Positions 51,715 through 61,006 of a stretch of DNA of 64,000 bases are shown here, piece after piece. Both the position numbers and the translations under genes were made by a program. This DNA comes from Blautia coccoides (GTDB taxonomy: Bacteria; Bacillota; Clostridia; Lachnospirales; Lachnospiraceae), in NCBI RefSeq assembly GCF_034355335.1, contig NZ_CP136422.1, positions 2,638,501-2,702,500 on the forward strand, written 5' to 3'. The notes under the pieces are model-generated. The model made no database searches, was not told where the DNA came from, and was given only the letters and a program-made list of their open reading frames with translations. The first letter of the stretch is position 1. Every line of letters starts with the position of its first letter.

Positions 51715-52032
51715 ATGGAAAAAAAGGAAGTTTTGGAGCTGGCCAGGAAGAAAAAGAAAGGCTCCATGGATGAATGGGAAACGCAGGTTTCGCAGAAAGG
51801 ATTCAGTTTTGTGCTGATGGGGATTCTCTTGGTAACTTTGGCGCTGATGATCGTTAAAATTGTGGCAGGGCAGCCCTGGAGCGATGTGTACTGCATATTT
51901 TTTGTGAGCATGGGAATCCATTATCTGTATAACGGGGGGAAGCTTCACAAGAAGTTCGAGATAGGGCTGGGAATCCTGTCAGTGCTGGCTGCCGTGCTGC
52001 TGTTTGTCGGCTATATCAGTGAGATTTTTTAG
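51715..52032 (+). CDS. DUF6442-like small membrane protein
   Basis: A 105-residue protein with a charged N-terminus (EVLELARKKKKGSMDEWE) and three predicted transmembrane helices (SFVLMGILLVTLALMIVKIV, DVYCIFFVSMGIHYLY, GLGILSVLAAVLLFVGYI). Such proteins are regularly paired with a short XRE regulator, as here 11 bp downstream. Their function is unknown. GGAAGG lies about 7 nt before ATG. Confidence 0.75.
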   Translation: MEKKEVLELARKKKKGSMDEWETQVSQKGFSFVLMGILLVTLALMIVKIVAGQPWSDVYCIFFVSMGIHYLYNGGKLHKKFEIGLGILSVLAAVLLFVGYISEIF

Positions 52033-52043
52033 GCGGGCAGCAG

Positions 52044-52250
52044 ATGGACGATGAATTAATTTTAAAAAACCGCCTGAAGGAAGCCAGAAGTGAGAAAAAA
52101 TTGTCCCAGAACCAGTTGGCTGAGATGGTGGGGGTATCCAGAAATACCATAAGCTCCATTGAGACGGGGCAGTTTAATCCAACAGCAAAACTGGCACTGA
52201 TCTTATGTATTGCACTGGACAAGAAATTCGAGGAATTATTTTATTTTTGA
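52044..52250 (+). CDS. XRE family helix-turn-helix regulator
   Basis: A 68-residue protein that is essentially one Cro/C1-type helix-turn-helix (LSQNQLAEMVGVSRNTISSIETGQFNP). It ends in ALDKKFEELFYF, typical of the small YvaO/ImmR-like class. It probably binds the triple repeat ahead of its own operon. It is 12 bp upstream of a response regulator gene on the same strand, so the two regulators may share a transcript. Confidence 0.9.
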   Translation: MDDELILKNRLKEARSEKKLSQNQLAEMVGVSRNTISSIETGQFNPTAKLALILCIALDKKFEELFYF

Positions 52251-52262
52251 GGGAGAAATGTT

Positions 52263-52943
52263 ATGCCGCGTATTTTACTGCTGGAGGATGATGAGACCAT
52301 TGCCTTTGGAATCCAAAGCGCAATGAAAAAAGAGGGGAGCACCACTGTCTGGTGCCGGACCTTAAAGGAGGCAGGAGCCTGCCTGGATGAAAAGACAGAC
52401 CTTGTGCTCCTGGATCTGAATTTGCCGGATGGGAATGGCTTTTCCTTCTGTCGGCAGGTAAAGGCCTTTGATGAGACACTTCCCGTTATATTTCTCACTG
52501 TGCGGGATGAGGAGAAGGATATTGTGAGAGGGCTGGACATGGGAGCAGATGATTATATTGTGAAACCGTTTCTTTTGTCGGTTCTTTCCTCCAGGATCCG
52601 TGCTGTTCTAAGAAGGAGCAGCAGGACTGCGGAGATGGGAAGGCTTGCATGCGGCCATATTTCCATGGATACAGAGAAGATGAAAGCATATCTTGGGTCT
52701 GAGGAGGTGGTATTGACAGCCGGGGAACTGCGGCTGCTGCGGGTGCTTCTGGAGAATAAGAACCAGGCAATAACCAGGAACCGCCTTCTTGAGCTTCTGT
52801 GGGATGCGGATGGAAATTTTGTCAATGACAATACCCTGACAGTCACTATGAAACGCCTCAGGGAAAAGCTGGGGAACCCGGAGCAGATCCGGACGCTTAG
52901 GGGGATTGGTTATCGGATGGAGGAGATAGCTGAGAATGGATAA
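52263..52943 (+). CDS. Response regulator, OmpR/PhoB family
   Basis: A 226-residue protein. The receiver domain has the phosphorylation Asp in LVLLDLNLPDGNG, with DD near the start and Lys in YIVKPF. The C-terminal winged helix (residues about 130-220) ends in IRTLRGIGYRME. GAGGGAG lies 9 nt before ATG. It overlaps the histidine kinase gene by 8 bp. Pairing with a FtsX-type ABC transporter suggests response to antimicrobial peptides or envelope stress, as in BceRS-like modules. Confidence 0.94.
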   Translation: MPRILLLEDDETIAFGIQSAMKKEGSTTVWCRTLKEAGACLDEKTDLVLLDLNLPDGNGFSFCRQVKAFDETLPVIFLTVRDEEKDIVRGLDMGADDYIVKPFLLSVLSSRIRAVLRRSSRTAEMGRLACGHISMDTEKMKAYLGSEEVVLTAGELRLLRVLLENKNQAITRNRLLELLWDADGNFVNDNTLTVTMKRLREKLGNPEQIRTLRGIGYRMEEIAENG

Positions 52944-54147
52944 GAGAGCAAGGAGGATCACCATACTGGGGGCACTTGCGGCGGCCCTTTTCCTGGGAGC
53001 TGTTCTGGGTTTTGGATTTTCCGTGATTTCCGCCCACACCCAGAGAGAGAACGCGGAGTATATGATCTCCTACACCATGGAGGAGGAACCGGAACTTACA
53101 GAAAAGGTGGCCAAGATCTTGAAAGAAAGCCGGAGTGTAGAGGTTTCCGGGGAGGGAAAAGAGTGGCTGGATAGGTACGGATACACGGACGGATATTACA
53201 GAAGCGGTCTTCTGCCCGCCTATATGGGCATATCCTGCGCGGGGCTTGCAGTGATATTCCTTATCTGGCTGTTTTGGTATACAAAGGCAGAGCGGGGGAG
53301 GACGCAGCGTATGGAAGAACTGACTGCGTATCTGGAGGATGTGAACCAGGGACGAGAGACAGTGCTGGCACGCAGGGAGGACTCTTTTTCCATACTGGAG
53401 GATGAGATCTACAAGACCGTCAGGGAGCTTCGCAGGACAAAGGAGGAGGCATGCCGGGAACGGCAGAATCTGGCGGATAATCTGGCAGATATTGCACACC
53501 AGCTAAAGACGCCCATTACCTCCATGTCCCTGATGGTACAACTGATCCGGGAGGAGGAAGTAAACCGGGAGACAAGAGCTTATCTGGAGCGCCTGGAGCG
53601 TCAGATTTCCCGTATGGAATACCTGGTTGCCGGTCTTCTGACACTATCCAGGCTTGACGCGGGAACACTGGAATTGGAACAGGAAAGTCTGGATGCGGCC
53701 TCTGTGATGATCCAGGCCTCAGAGCCTCTGGAACCTCAGATAAAAGAAAGAAATCAGACCCTGGATCTGCAGATGCAGCCGGAATGCGTTTTCTGCGGTG
53801 ACAGGCATTGGACGGCTGAGATTTTTTCCAATTTGATAAAAAACTGCAGCGAACATGCAGGAAATGGAGGGAGGATCACAATAAAATACCACCAGAATCC
53901 CCTTTATACGGAGATCCTGGTGGCGGATAACGGCCCCGGATTTGATAGGGAGGACCTGCCCCTCTTATTCCAGCGGTTTTACCGGGGAAGTAATGCCTGC
54001 AAGGACAGCATTGGTATTGGTCTGGCTTTGTCAAAAGCACTGGTTGAGCGGCAGAACGGCACCCTGCGGGCAGAGAACGCTGCAAATGGGGGAGCCTGTT
54101 TTACTGCTAGGTTTTATACGGACCGGAGCATATCGGGCATATCTTAA
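52936..54147 (+). CDS. Sensor histidine kinase
   Basis: A 403-residue membrane kinase with two transmembrane helices (residues about 8-32 and 96-116) and a short outside loop of about 60 residues. The H-box is IAHQLKTPITSM, the N-box NLIKNCSEHA and the G-boxes DNGPGF and GIGLALSKAL. It is longer than the compact BceS type. It is coupled to the response regulator by overlap. The convergent ABC genes are the probable targets. Confidence 0.94.
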   Translation: MDKRARRITILGALAAALFLGAVLGFGFSVISAHTQRENAEYMISYTMEEEPELTEKVAKILKESRSVEVSGEGKEWLDRYGYTDGYYRSGLLPAYMGISCAGLAVIFLIWLFWYTKAERGRTQRMEELTAYLEDVNQGRETVLARREDSFSILEDEIYKTVRELRRTKEEACRERQNLADNLADIAHQLKTPITSMSLMVQLIREEEVNRETRAYLERLERQISRMEYLVAGLLTLSRLDAGTLELEQESLDAASVMIQASEPLEPQIKERNQTLDLQMQPECVFCGDRHWTAEIFSNLIKNCSEHAGNGGRITIKYHQNPLYTEILVADNGPGFDREDLPLLFQRFYRGSNACKDSIGIGLALSKALVERQNGTLRAENAANGGACFTARFYTDRSISGIS

Positions 54148-54176
54148 AATCAATTCCATGATCCATACACCCCGCC

Positions 54177-56846
54177 CTAAATGGTATCGTCTTTCAGCGC
54201 GTCAACAATATTTTCTTTTCGTATTTTCCTGCTGCCGGAGGCATAGGTTGCCAGCATAACAGCCAGCAGCAGGGCAGTGTAAGCAAGAATCTTTAAAAAC
54301 GGCGCGTGCACCAGGTAAGCGCTAAAGGGCAGCCCAGACGCGTTCAGGAAGAAGGCTACGAACAACACCTGTACGGGAAGACTGATAAGAAACGGCGTCA
54401 GCCCGAACAGCAGTGCTTCCAGGGATAAGATGCGGGACAGCGCTCTGGGAGAGAGGCCCACGGAACGCAGGGTGGATAGTTCCCTTCTGCGGCTTTTCAG
54501 GGTTCCGGATATGGTTGCCCATACATTGGAGAGACCGATGACCGCCATCAGTCCTGAGATAAAGAAGATGATCGCACTGTACATTTTGTTGGCGTCATTG
54601 TTCAGCTTTTCTTTCTCCAGGATATCGGAAATGATATAATCACCGGAACCGTAATATCTGTCACTGAATTTTTCCAGGTCATCTCTGACCTGGGAAATGT
54701 ATTTCCTGTGGTCGGCTTTGAAAAGACCAATGGCATGGTAGGCCCCCAGACGCCGTTTTTCCCTGACATTTTCAGCCATGGAATCCAGGGTACTCATAGG
54801 TACAAACTGAACCAGTGTATATCCGGGAAACTCTACGCCGGGGAGCGGAGTTTTGTCTGTAATGTAGCCGGCTTTTACCTGAATAACTGACTCCCCTTCC
54901 TCTTCATCCAAAATTTTATCCGTATAAGTAAGGATGTCTCCCTCTTGCATCTTCAGAAAGTCTATCATATCCGTCCTGGTGGACGTGGCATTCACTTTAT
55001 CGGCAATGCTGTTGCAGACAATAGACTGTATATCTGCAGTATCAAAATATGGAGCAGGGTCAATACCCAGAGTATCGCAGTATGCGGTGAAGGATTCATC
55101 ATCCAGGCCAATGAAATAGTTCTGTACCCGGTATTCTCCGTCTCTTTTAATGGGATAATATTTTCCTGCATCCACCACAGCGTCCATTCCTCCCGCGTTC
55201 TTAAGCTCATCTGATACCATATCCGGTGTGATCCAAAGGGCAGATTTTAAGTTGGAATAAAATACCGCTTCCTTTACATGAGGAAAGCTTTTCAGGTCTT
55301 TCAGAATCTCAGCTTCCGGCGCTTGACCGTTATCCAGGAAATACTCAATGTCCGCTTGATCCTGATCCTCCTTTGCGGAGAACTCTGCCTGGACTGTCCG
55401 GAAGGCATTCAGATGCCAGAAACAGGCCAGAACCAGAAAGGATAGGGTCAGGGAGATGGTAGCTGTCCGATAGGATTTCTTTCTGGCAGAAAGCGCGCTG
55501 GAAGCCAATTCCCCCTCGATTCCGAAGAACCGGGAGAGGATGTGCCGGGAGCGGGTCTTTTTAATATTTCCGGCTTCACCCCGGCGGATGGCTTCAATGG
55601 GCGTAAGCCGGGCTATTTTTCTGGCTGGGATCCTGGCTGAGAACCATACGGTAAAAAAGGTCAGCAGGATGGCAGGCAGGATACTGGGCAGTCCATACGA
55701 AAAAGTGACTTTTGGTATATTGCCGCTTCTGGCTGCGTCATTGATGGAGTTCACATACTGTATCAGCCAATGATCCAGAAACCACCCTGTGGCAAGTCCT
55801 GCCGGCAGGGGAAGAAGCATGAGAAACAGGCCTTCCCAGATCACCGACTGCCGGATCTGGCGGGGAGAGGCGCCGATGCTTGCCAGGATGCCCAACTGTG
55901 TAACACGTGAATTGGCAGACAGAGAGAATGCGTTATGGATGATCAGGACAAAAAGCCCTACAACCAATACAGCCAGGAACAGAAACATAATAGGAAATGC
56001 CAGCGCCTCCAGTGCATTGTCCATATGGAACTGTTCTTTGGGAAAGACAAAATGCTGGGACAGAAGATCTGCATTGTATTTTAAATTATATTCACCGTAT
56101 TCATCCTTTTCCCAGCCGATCAGAGCTGCTATTTTGGGCAGATCCTCATAAGTGTCACGCATAGACCGGAACCGCAGATAGACCGTGATGGATTCCTCCG
56201 GCCTGATATCATCATCTTCCATATAGCCCATTGCGTAATAGGAGGGGACAGTGGAGGGCGTGGCAGCGTCCAGGATACCTACTATGGTAAAGGTGCGTTC
56301 CTCTCTTTTGGAAAAGGTTTCCCCGCTGCGAAGCGGTTCAGTGGCCTCCAGGATGGTTCCGTCTTTTACTCGTTCTCCCATGGGTAGAGTTATGGTGTCG
56401 CCTATTTTAAGCTCCGGATGGTTTTCAAAATATTGTTTTGATATGGCGATTTCATTGGAGGCTTCAGGTATGCGTCCGTCTGTCAGCTCATTTTTTTCCG
56501 GCATGTGTTTCCAGTATGCGGCATTGGCACAGCGCAGGGACAGATATTCTCTTCTGGGGTCCTCTATATCAGCCGTGATAAAATTACCTTTTATGAGGAC
56601 ATCGTCCACAGTGGAATACCCCTTTATAAGGGGTAGATCCCGGCCGAAGGCCTCACCGAACAATTCCCCGTGCCAGTCTCCTGATTTGAATACCGTGAGT
56701 GTGATGGTATCCCTCCACATGGTATTGATAAATCCGCAGAGGGCGGAGAGGAAGGTGCTGGCCAGATAGAGGGCTATCATGATGGCACAGCTTGTGCGTT
56801 TGTTGCGCCGGATAAAATCCAGGGTATATTCTCTCAGGATCTTCAT
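54177..56846 (-). CDS. ABC transporter permease with two FtsX domains
   Basis: An 889-residue protein with an N-terminal helix, a large extracellular region (about 45-260), three helices with FtsX motif (about 265-420), a second N-terminal-type helix and large loop (about 470-740) and a final FtsX-type helix bundle. The sequence RIPARKIARLTPIEAIRRGEAG is the classic FtsX/MacB tail of the first half. Two-FtsX permeases with MacB-like ATPases act in peptide resistance, toxin removal or lipoprotein handling. The start overlaps the ATPase gene by 4 bp. Confidence 0.9.
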   Translation of the reverse strand: MKILREYTLDFIRRNKRTSCAIMIALYLASTFLSALCGFINTMWRDTITLTVFKSGDWHGELFGEAFGRDLPLIKGYSTVDDVLIKGNFITADIEDPRREYLSLRCANAAYWKHMPEKNELTDGRIPEASNEIAISKQYFENHPELKIGDTITLPMGERVKDGTILEATEPLRSGETFSKREERTFTIVGILDAATPSTVPSYYAMGYMEDDDIRPEESITVYLRFRSMRDTYEDLPKIAALIGWEKDEYGEYNLKYNADLLSQHFVFPKEQFHMDNALEALAFPIMFLFLAVLVVGLFVLIIHNAFSLSANSRVTQLGILASIGASPRQIRQSVIWEGLFLMLLPLPAGLATGWFLDHWLIQYVNSINDAARSGNIPKVTFSYGLPSILPAILLTFFTVWFSARIPARKIARLTPIEAIRRGEAGNIKKTRSRHILSRFFGIEGELASSALSARKKSYRTATISLTLSFLVLACFWHLNAFRTVQAEFSAKEDQDQADIEYFLDNGQAPEAEILKDLKSFPHVKEAVFYSNLKSALWITPDMVSDELKNAGGMDAVVDAGKYYPIKRDGEYRVQNYFIGLDDESFTAYCDTLGIDPAPYFDTADIQSIVCNSIADKVNATSTRTDMIDFLKMQEGDILTYTDKILDEEEGESVIQVKAGYITDKTPLPGVEFPGYTLVQFVPMSTLDSMAENVREKRRLGAYHAIGLFKADHRKYISQVRDDLEKFSDRYYGSGDYIISDILEKEKLNNDANKMYSAIIFFISGLMAVIGLSNVWATISGTLKSRRRELSTLRSVGLSPRALSRILSLEALLFGLTPFLISLPVQVLFVAFFLNASGLPFSAYLVHAPFLKILAYTALLLAVMLATYASGSRKIRKENIVDALKDDTI

Positions 56847-57526
56847 GACTGGTTCACCTGGTCTTTGATCACCCTGCCGTCCTCCATGGTCAGGATACGG
56901 TCAGCCTCCAGTGCCAATTTTTCGTCGTGTGTGATCAGAAGAACTGTCTGTCCGAAGCGGCGGTGTGACAGCTTCAGCAGATCCAGTGTCTCCTGGGAAT
57001 TTTTCCGGTCCAGATTGCCTGTGGGTTCATCTGCCAGTAAAATGGCAGGACGACTGATCAGACTTCTGGCAATGGCGGCCCGCTGCTGCTGCCCTCCTGA
57101 CAGTTCTCCGGGGAGATGTTCCAGACGGTCAGTAAGCCCAAGAGTTGTGACGATCTGGTCAAACCTTTTCAGGTCAGGTCTGCGTCCGTCCAGAAGGACA
57201 GGCAGCAATATGTTTTTCTTGATGGTGAGTGTGGGGATCAGATTATAAAACTGATAGATAAGACCAACCTTCCGCCTTCTGAAGGCAGCAAGCGCCTCTT
57301 CATCCAGAGTGGATATATCGGTGTCCTCAATACGGATCTCGCCCTCGGTGGGCCGGTCCACACCTCCCAAAAGATGCAGAAGCGTGGATTTACCGGAACC
57401 GGAGGCGCCGACAATGGCTGTGAATTCTCCGCTTTCCACGGAGAGAGTGACATGATCCAGGGCTGTGACCGCGTTTGGGCCTGTGCCGTAAATTTTCGTA
57501 AGATTTTTACATGAAAGTATTTCCAT
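56843..57526 (-). CDS. ABC transporter ATP-binding protein (MacB/LolD type)
   Basis: A 227-residue ATPase with Walker A GASGSGKSTLLHLLGG, signature LSGGQQQRAAIARSL, Walker B ILLADEPTGNLD and the switch His in ITHDEKLA. It energises the two-FtsX permease encoded directly downstream. AGGAGG lies 10 nt before ATG. The promoter region carries direct repeats that could bind the response regulator. Confidence 0.94.
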   Translation of the reverse strand: MEILSCKNLTKIYGTGPNAVTALDHVTLSVESGEFTAIVGASGSGKSTLLHLLGGVDRPTEGEIRIEDTDISTLDEEALAAFRRRKVGLIYQFYNLIPTLTIKKNILLPVLLDGRRPDLKRFDQIVTTLGLTDRLEHLPGELSGGQQQRAAIARSLISRPAILLADEPTGNLDRKNSQETLDLLKLSHRRFGQTVLLITHDEKLALEADRILTMEDGRVIKDQVNQS

Positions 57527-57553
57527 AGTTGTGTATCCTCCTTATGGAAACAC

Positions 57554-57607
57554 AGTATAGCAGGGCAAAATGACATTACAGTGACATTTGTAACTATATT
57601 GTCATTT
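57554..57607 (-). promoter_or_regulatory. Promoter and direct-repeat operator of the ABC transporter operon
   Basis: On the minus strand a TATACT -10 box lies at 57559-57554. TGTCA occurs twice with an 11-bp period (57586-57582 and 57575-57571), in the -35 region where a good -35 box is missing. A third copy in inverse orientation (TGTCA on the plus strand, 57599-57603) lies further upstream. Activator-dependent promoters of OmpR-type regulators have this layout. Confidence 0.55.
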
Positions 57608-57613
57608 GGCAGA

Positions 57614-58459
57614 TCAGAAATTGTTATCCAGTCCGTTTTTGAATAGCGTCATCATTTCCCTGGTAAGGCTGATCTCATATTCATCCACAGGTATTTGGGA
57701 GCGTTCCATCCACACTGCCAGAGACAGTTCTTCCTCATCCAGGCAGATGGTGTCATCCCCGTCTAAGTCACAGAAAAAGCCGAAGAGCAGAGTGTCTGTG
57801 AAGGACCAGGGCTGGCTTTTATAAAAGCGGAGATTCTTTACCTTGAGGCCAACCTCCTCCATGACTTCACGTCTCACAGTGTCCTCAATGGGTTCTCCGA
57901 TCTCCGCAAACCCTGCGATCAGGGCATAGTTGGTGAATTCACGTCCCGCGTATTTGGACAGAAGCAGCTTTTCCCCGTTTCTTACAGCCACAATGACTGC
58001 AGGGGAGAGCTTTGGGTATTCCATTATGTGACAGTTAGGGCAGTACATCATGCGTTCTTTTTTGTCCGGTTTCATCCTTCTGCCGCAGCAGCCGCAGAAT
58101 CTGCGGCCTTGATACCATTTATAGAGCTGATGTCCCGTGATCCCAGCAAAGATAAGATGACGGGGGCTTAATGTGCGAAGGCTGTCCGTCTTTTCAAGGG
58201 AATAGTCCGGCAACTCCTCAAAAGGAAGCTGGGATACCAGGTAATAGGCAGTTTCATCTATGGTAAAGAGATAAGTCCAGAGGTCTTTTACCGCCGGGAA
58301 TACAGATTCCGCTTCGGAATAGGTGGGAAAGGAGATTTCCCCGTCCGCATTTTTCATAAAAATCTGGTCTTTTTTATAGCAGAGCAGCACACTGTCCTTT
58401 TGGGGTTCATGGGGCAGATATTCGTTGTGGTAAATATGTGGTGCAATATCCTGAATCAT
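57614..58459 (-). CDS. nudC: NADH pyrophosphatase (NudC)
   Basis: A 281-residue Nudix hydrolase that splits NAD(H) and removes NAD caps from RNA. Zinc ligands are Cys122, Cys125, Cys140 and Cys143. The Nudix box at residues 183-205 (GFAEIGEP...REVMEEVGL) is complete, and the NudC-specific SQPWSF follows at 215-220. The start overlaps the upstream acyltransferase-like gene by 4 bp. Confidence 0.93.
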   Translation of the reverse strand: MIQDIAPHIYHNEYLPHEPQKDSVLLCYKKDQIFMKNADGEISFPTYSEAESVFPAVKDLWTYLFTIDETAYYLVSQLPFEELPDYSLEKTDSLRTLSPRHLIFAGITGHQLYKWYQGRRFCGCCGRRMKPDKKERMMYCPNCHIMEYPKLSPAVIVAVRNGEKLLLSKYAGREFTNYALIAGFAEIGEPIEDTVRREVMEEVGLKVKNLRFYKSQPWSFTDTLLFGFFCDLDGDDTICLDEEELSLAVWMERSQIPVDEYEISLTREMMTLFKNGLDNNF

Positions 58460-59391
58460 AATTTTTCTCCTGTTAGTCTTTTATCATAAATAAAAACGCC
58501 GAATCCGAGACCGGCCTGATGTCCTTCCATCAGCCAGGAACGGTAAGCTCTCTGAAGTCCCGTGTCCTGGGGCAGTTCCTCGGCCGGTTTTTTATGATCC
58601 TCATAAAAGATTCTCCACAGATCTCCGTTGTTATACTCCTCTTTATAAATGTCATAATCCTGCATAAAGCCCAGTATATTGGAAGTTTTGGGAAGGAAAA
58701 GCCTGTGTTCGGGGAACAGCATCCAGGATTCACAGAAAAATACAACGGGTCGGTCTTCAAAAGAATCCCGGAAAAAGTCTGCGGCCATGGCATAGGACTG
58801 CATGTACTCCTCTCTTCTCAGCGGCCCGCAGGACGGAATGTGTACATTGATCACAAGGTCGCCCGGGTGCAGAGAGATGCCGTTCTTTTCATAGTTGTCT
58901 TCAAAAGGCACCAGCTCGTATTGGAAGCGTCCCAGGGCAAAGCGTTTGACCTCAAACCACCATATCTGCCAGTCAGCCACGCTGGTACCCCATATGCCGA
59001 ACATTTTTTTGCATTCCAGAAGCTTCCAGTGCAGATCCATCATGGAAGCGCGGAAGATTTCCGGTGCAATACCGCGCTCTTCATAAATTTTCCTGGTTTT
59101 GCGTGACAGGATAATGAAAAAGAGCATGTGGAGTGTATAGGTGTGGACACCACAGCTTGGTGAGACATCTTTCAGTTCATTTAAGATTTTTTTATAGTCC
59201 ATATGGATATTATTACTGTACGTCAGATCAGCGTCTGTGAGTATGGAGAGCGCCTCCGGACTTTTAAAAACCTGTTCCAGGGACTGGCTGAGAGATACAG
59301 CAGCTTCCCGGGGATAATCCATTTCACGGGTAAACAGGTCCAGATTCTCCATCCACTCTTGTTTTAATACATTTGTTTCATAATTTTGCAT
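58456..59391 (-). CDS. Acyltransferase-like protein (probable NAT_N/GNAT_C fold), function unknown
   Basis: A 311-residue soluble protein. The N-terminal half is helical; the C-terminal half begins around LGRFQYELVPFEDNYEKNGISLHPGDLVINVHIPSCGPL and continues with VVFFCESWMLFPEHRLFLP, a beta-rich pattern seen in the two-domain NAT_N/GNAT_C proteins of Lachnospiraceae. The family is assigned from memory of the pattern, and no catalytic residue is certain. It is translationally coupled to nudC by a 4-bp overlap. Confidence 0.65.
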   Translation of the reverse strand: MQNYETNVLKQEWMENLDLFTREMDYPREAAVSLSQSLEQVFKSPEALSILTDADLTYSNNIHMDYKKILNELKDVSPSCGVHTYTLHMLFFIILSRKTRKIYEERGIAPEIFRASMMDLHWKLLECKKMFGIWGTSVADWQIWWFEVKRFALGRFQYELVPFEDNYEKNGISLHPGDLVINVHIPSCGPLRREEYMQSYAMAADFFRDSFEDRPVVFFCESWMLFPEHRLFLPKTSNILGFMQDYDIYKEEYNNGDLWRIFYEDHKKPAEELPQDTGLQRAYRSWLMEGHQAGLGFGVFIYDKRLTGEKL

Positions 59392-59430
59392 ACTTTTCCT
59401 TCTTTCACATAAACTATTATCAATATATGA

Positions 59431-59934
59431 TCAGACAAGCAGTACAGGGATCTGCTGCTGCCTGAAAAATTTAGTTACCATTTCATCCCACACCCGGTCC
59501 AGGGACTTATCCATGGTGAAGGTTTTAAGGGATGTACCTGTTGTGCAGGTCACATGACTTCCATCGTACTGCAGGTTCAGATACAGGCCGAAGACATCTG
59601 CCGGTTTCCAGGAAAGTCCGCTTCCCACAAGCAGCTTTTCCACATTCTGTCTGGAGAGCTGGAATATGATCTTAAAGTGAAGCGGGGTGTGTTTTCCTTT
59701 CATGATGGAGAAGCAGAAGGGTTTGATCTCCTTCCACGATGAGAAGGTGCGCTCTGTCTGAGTGAGCATTTCCGCCTGTTCGGAATCAAAGAACTCCTTA
59801 TGGAGGGAACCGTCGATATTGTAGGTGACGAAGGTAGTCACACTGGCTTCACACAGCCAGAAGGCATCGAAGTCGGTTCCTATAAGCAGACGGGACATAA
59901 ATTCTTTTACATCCTGTACCTGTAAAGCTATCAT
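59431..59934 (-). CDS. DUF5721 family protein
   Basis: A 167-residue protein that starts MIALQVQDVKEFMSRLL and contains WKEIKPFCFSIMKGKHTPL, FKIIFQLSRQNVEKLL and TCTTGTSLKTFTMDKSLD. This is the pattern of the DUF5721 family of clostridia, whose role is unknown. No membrane segment or catalytic motif is visible. It lies 39 bp upstream of the acyltransferase-like gene and may form an operon with it and nudC. Confidence 0.82.
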   Translation of the reverse strand: MIALQVQDVKEFMSRLLIGTDFDAFWLCEASVTTFVTYNIDGSLHKEFFDSEQAEMLTQTERTFSSWKEIKPFCFSIMKGKHTPLHFKIIFQLSRQNVEKLLVGSGLSWKPADVFGLYLNLQYDGSHVTCTTGTSLKTFTMDKSLDRVWDEMVTKFFRQQQIPVLLV

Positions 59935-60087
59935 GATATTATTTCCTCTTCCTGTTGTAGTCTAAGGAATAGTATATACGAAAAACGGGAAAAATCAAAG
60001 CACTTTCATGAAAAAAGCCTTTTCAACAGCATGGTTTTGTGTTATCATAAAACATAGTATTAAAAACTACATATAAGAGGTTGCAAG

Positions 60088-60927
60088 ATGAGATATAAAA
60101 TAGTAATAGACAGCTGCGGAGAATTAATTGAACGTTGGAAAGAAGACCCGTCCATTGAACGGGCATCCCTGACACTTACTGTCGACGAAGAAGATATTGT
60201 GGATGATGAGAGCTTTGATCAGGCATATTTCTTAAAAAGAGTAGCAGAATCACCGAACTGTCCAAAATCCTCATGTCCCTCCCCGGAGAGATATATGGAG
60301 GCCTATGACTGTGAGGCTGACCATGTGTATGCAGTGACACTTTCCTCAGAACTGAGCGGTTCCTACAACAGCGCCGTGCTGGGCAGGAATCTGCTGTTGG
60401 AGAACTGTCCTGAGAAGAAGATCCACATCTTCAATTCCCGTTCCGCTTCTGTGGGCGAGACACTGATCGCCCTGAAGATCGAGGAGTGCGAGAACAGGAA
60501 TATGGAATTTGAGGATATTGTCCAGGAGGTAGAGGCCTATATTGAAAGCCAGAATACCTATTTTGTACTGGAAAGCCTTGAGACGCTTAGAAAGAACGGA
60601 CGTTTAAGCAATCTGAAGGCATTTGTGGCCACAGCCCTGAAAATAAAGCCTGTCATGGGAGCTACCCCGGAAGGTACCATCATACAGCTTGACCAGGCAA
60701 GAGGCATTAATAAGGCACTTATGAAAATGGTGGATTATATTGTGGAGCGCTCAGAGAACAGCGCGGACAGAATACTGGGCATATCACACTGTAACTGCCG
60801 GGAACGGGCCGAGATAGTAAAAGACGCCATTATAAAACGGATTCCGGTGAAAGACGTAGTCCTTCTGGATACCGCAGGCGTGAGCAGCATGTATGCCAAT
60901 GACGGCGGAATCATTGTTGTGATATAA
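60088..60927 (+). CDS. DegV family fatty-acid-binding protein
   Basis: A 279-residue protein of the DegV fold, which binds a fatty acid and, as FakB, presents it to the FakA kinase. KIVIDSCGEL at the N-terminus, the SSCPSPERYMEAY loop, TLSSELSGSYNSA, SLETLRKNGRLSNLKAF and a C-terminal ISHCNCRERAE block are typical. A TATCAT -10 box precedes it at about 60039-60044. Its ligand is not known. Monocistronic. Confidence 0.92.
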   Translation: MRYKIVIDSCGELIERWKEDPSIERASLTLTVDEEDIVDDESFDQAYFLKRVAESPNCPKSSCPSPERYMEAYDCEADHVYAVTLSSELSGSYNSAVLGRNLLLENCPEKKIHIFNSRSASVGETLIALKIEECENRNMEFEDIVQEVEAYIESQNTYFVLESLETLRKNGRLSNLKAFVATALKIKPVMGATPEGTIIQLDQARGINKALMKMVDYIVERSENSADRILGISHCNCRERAEIVKDAIIKRIPVKDVVLLDTAGVSSMYANDGGIIVVI

Positions 60928-60933
60928 ATAAAA

Positions 60934-60982
60934 CAAGAGGTGTAAACGGAATAGAAAAGCCGTTTCCACCTCTTGCTTTTTT
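60934..60982 (+). terminator. Terminator of the DegV gene
   Basis: CAAGAGGTG and AAACGG pair with CCGTTT and CACCTCTTG, followed by CTTTTTT. Confidence 0.9.
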
Positions 60983-61006
60983 ATGCAGAGATATACTGAA
61001 TATCCG

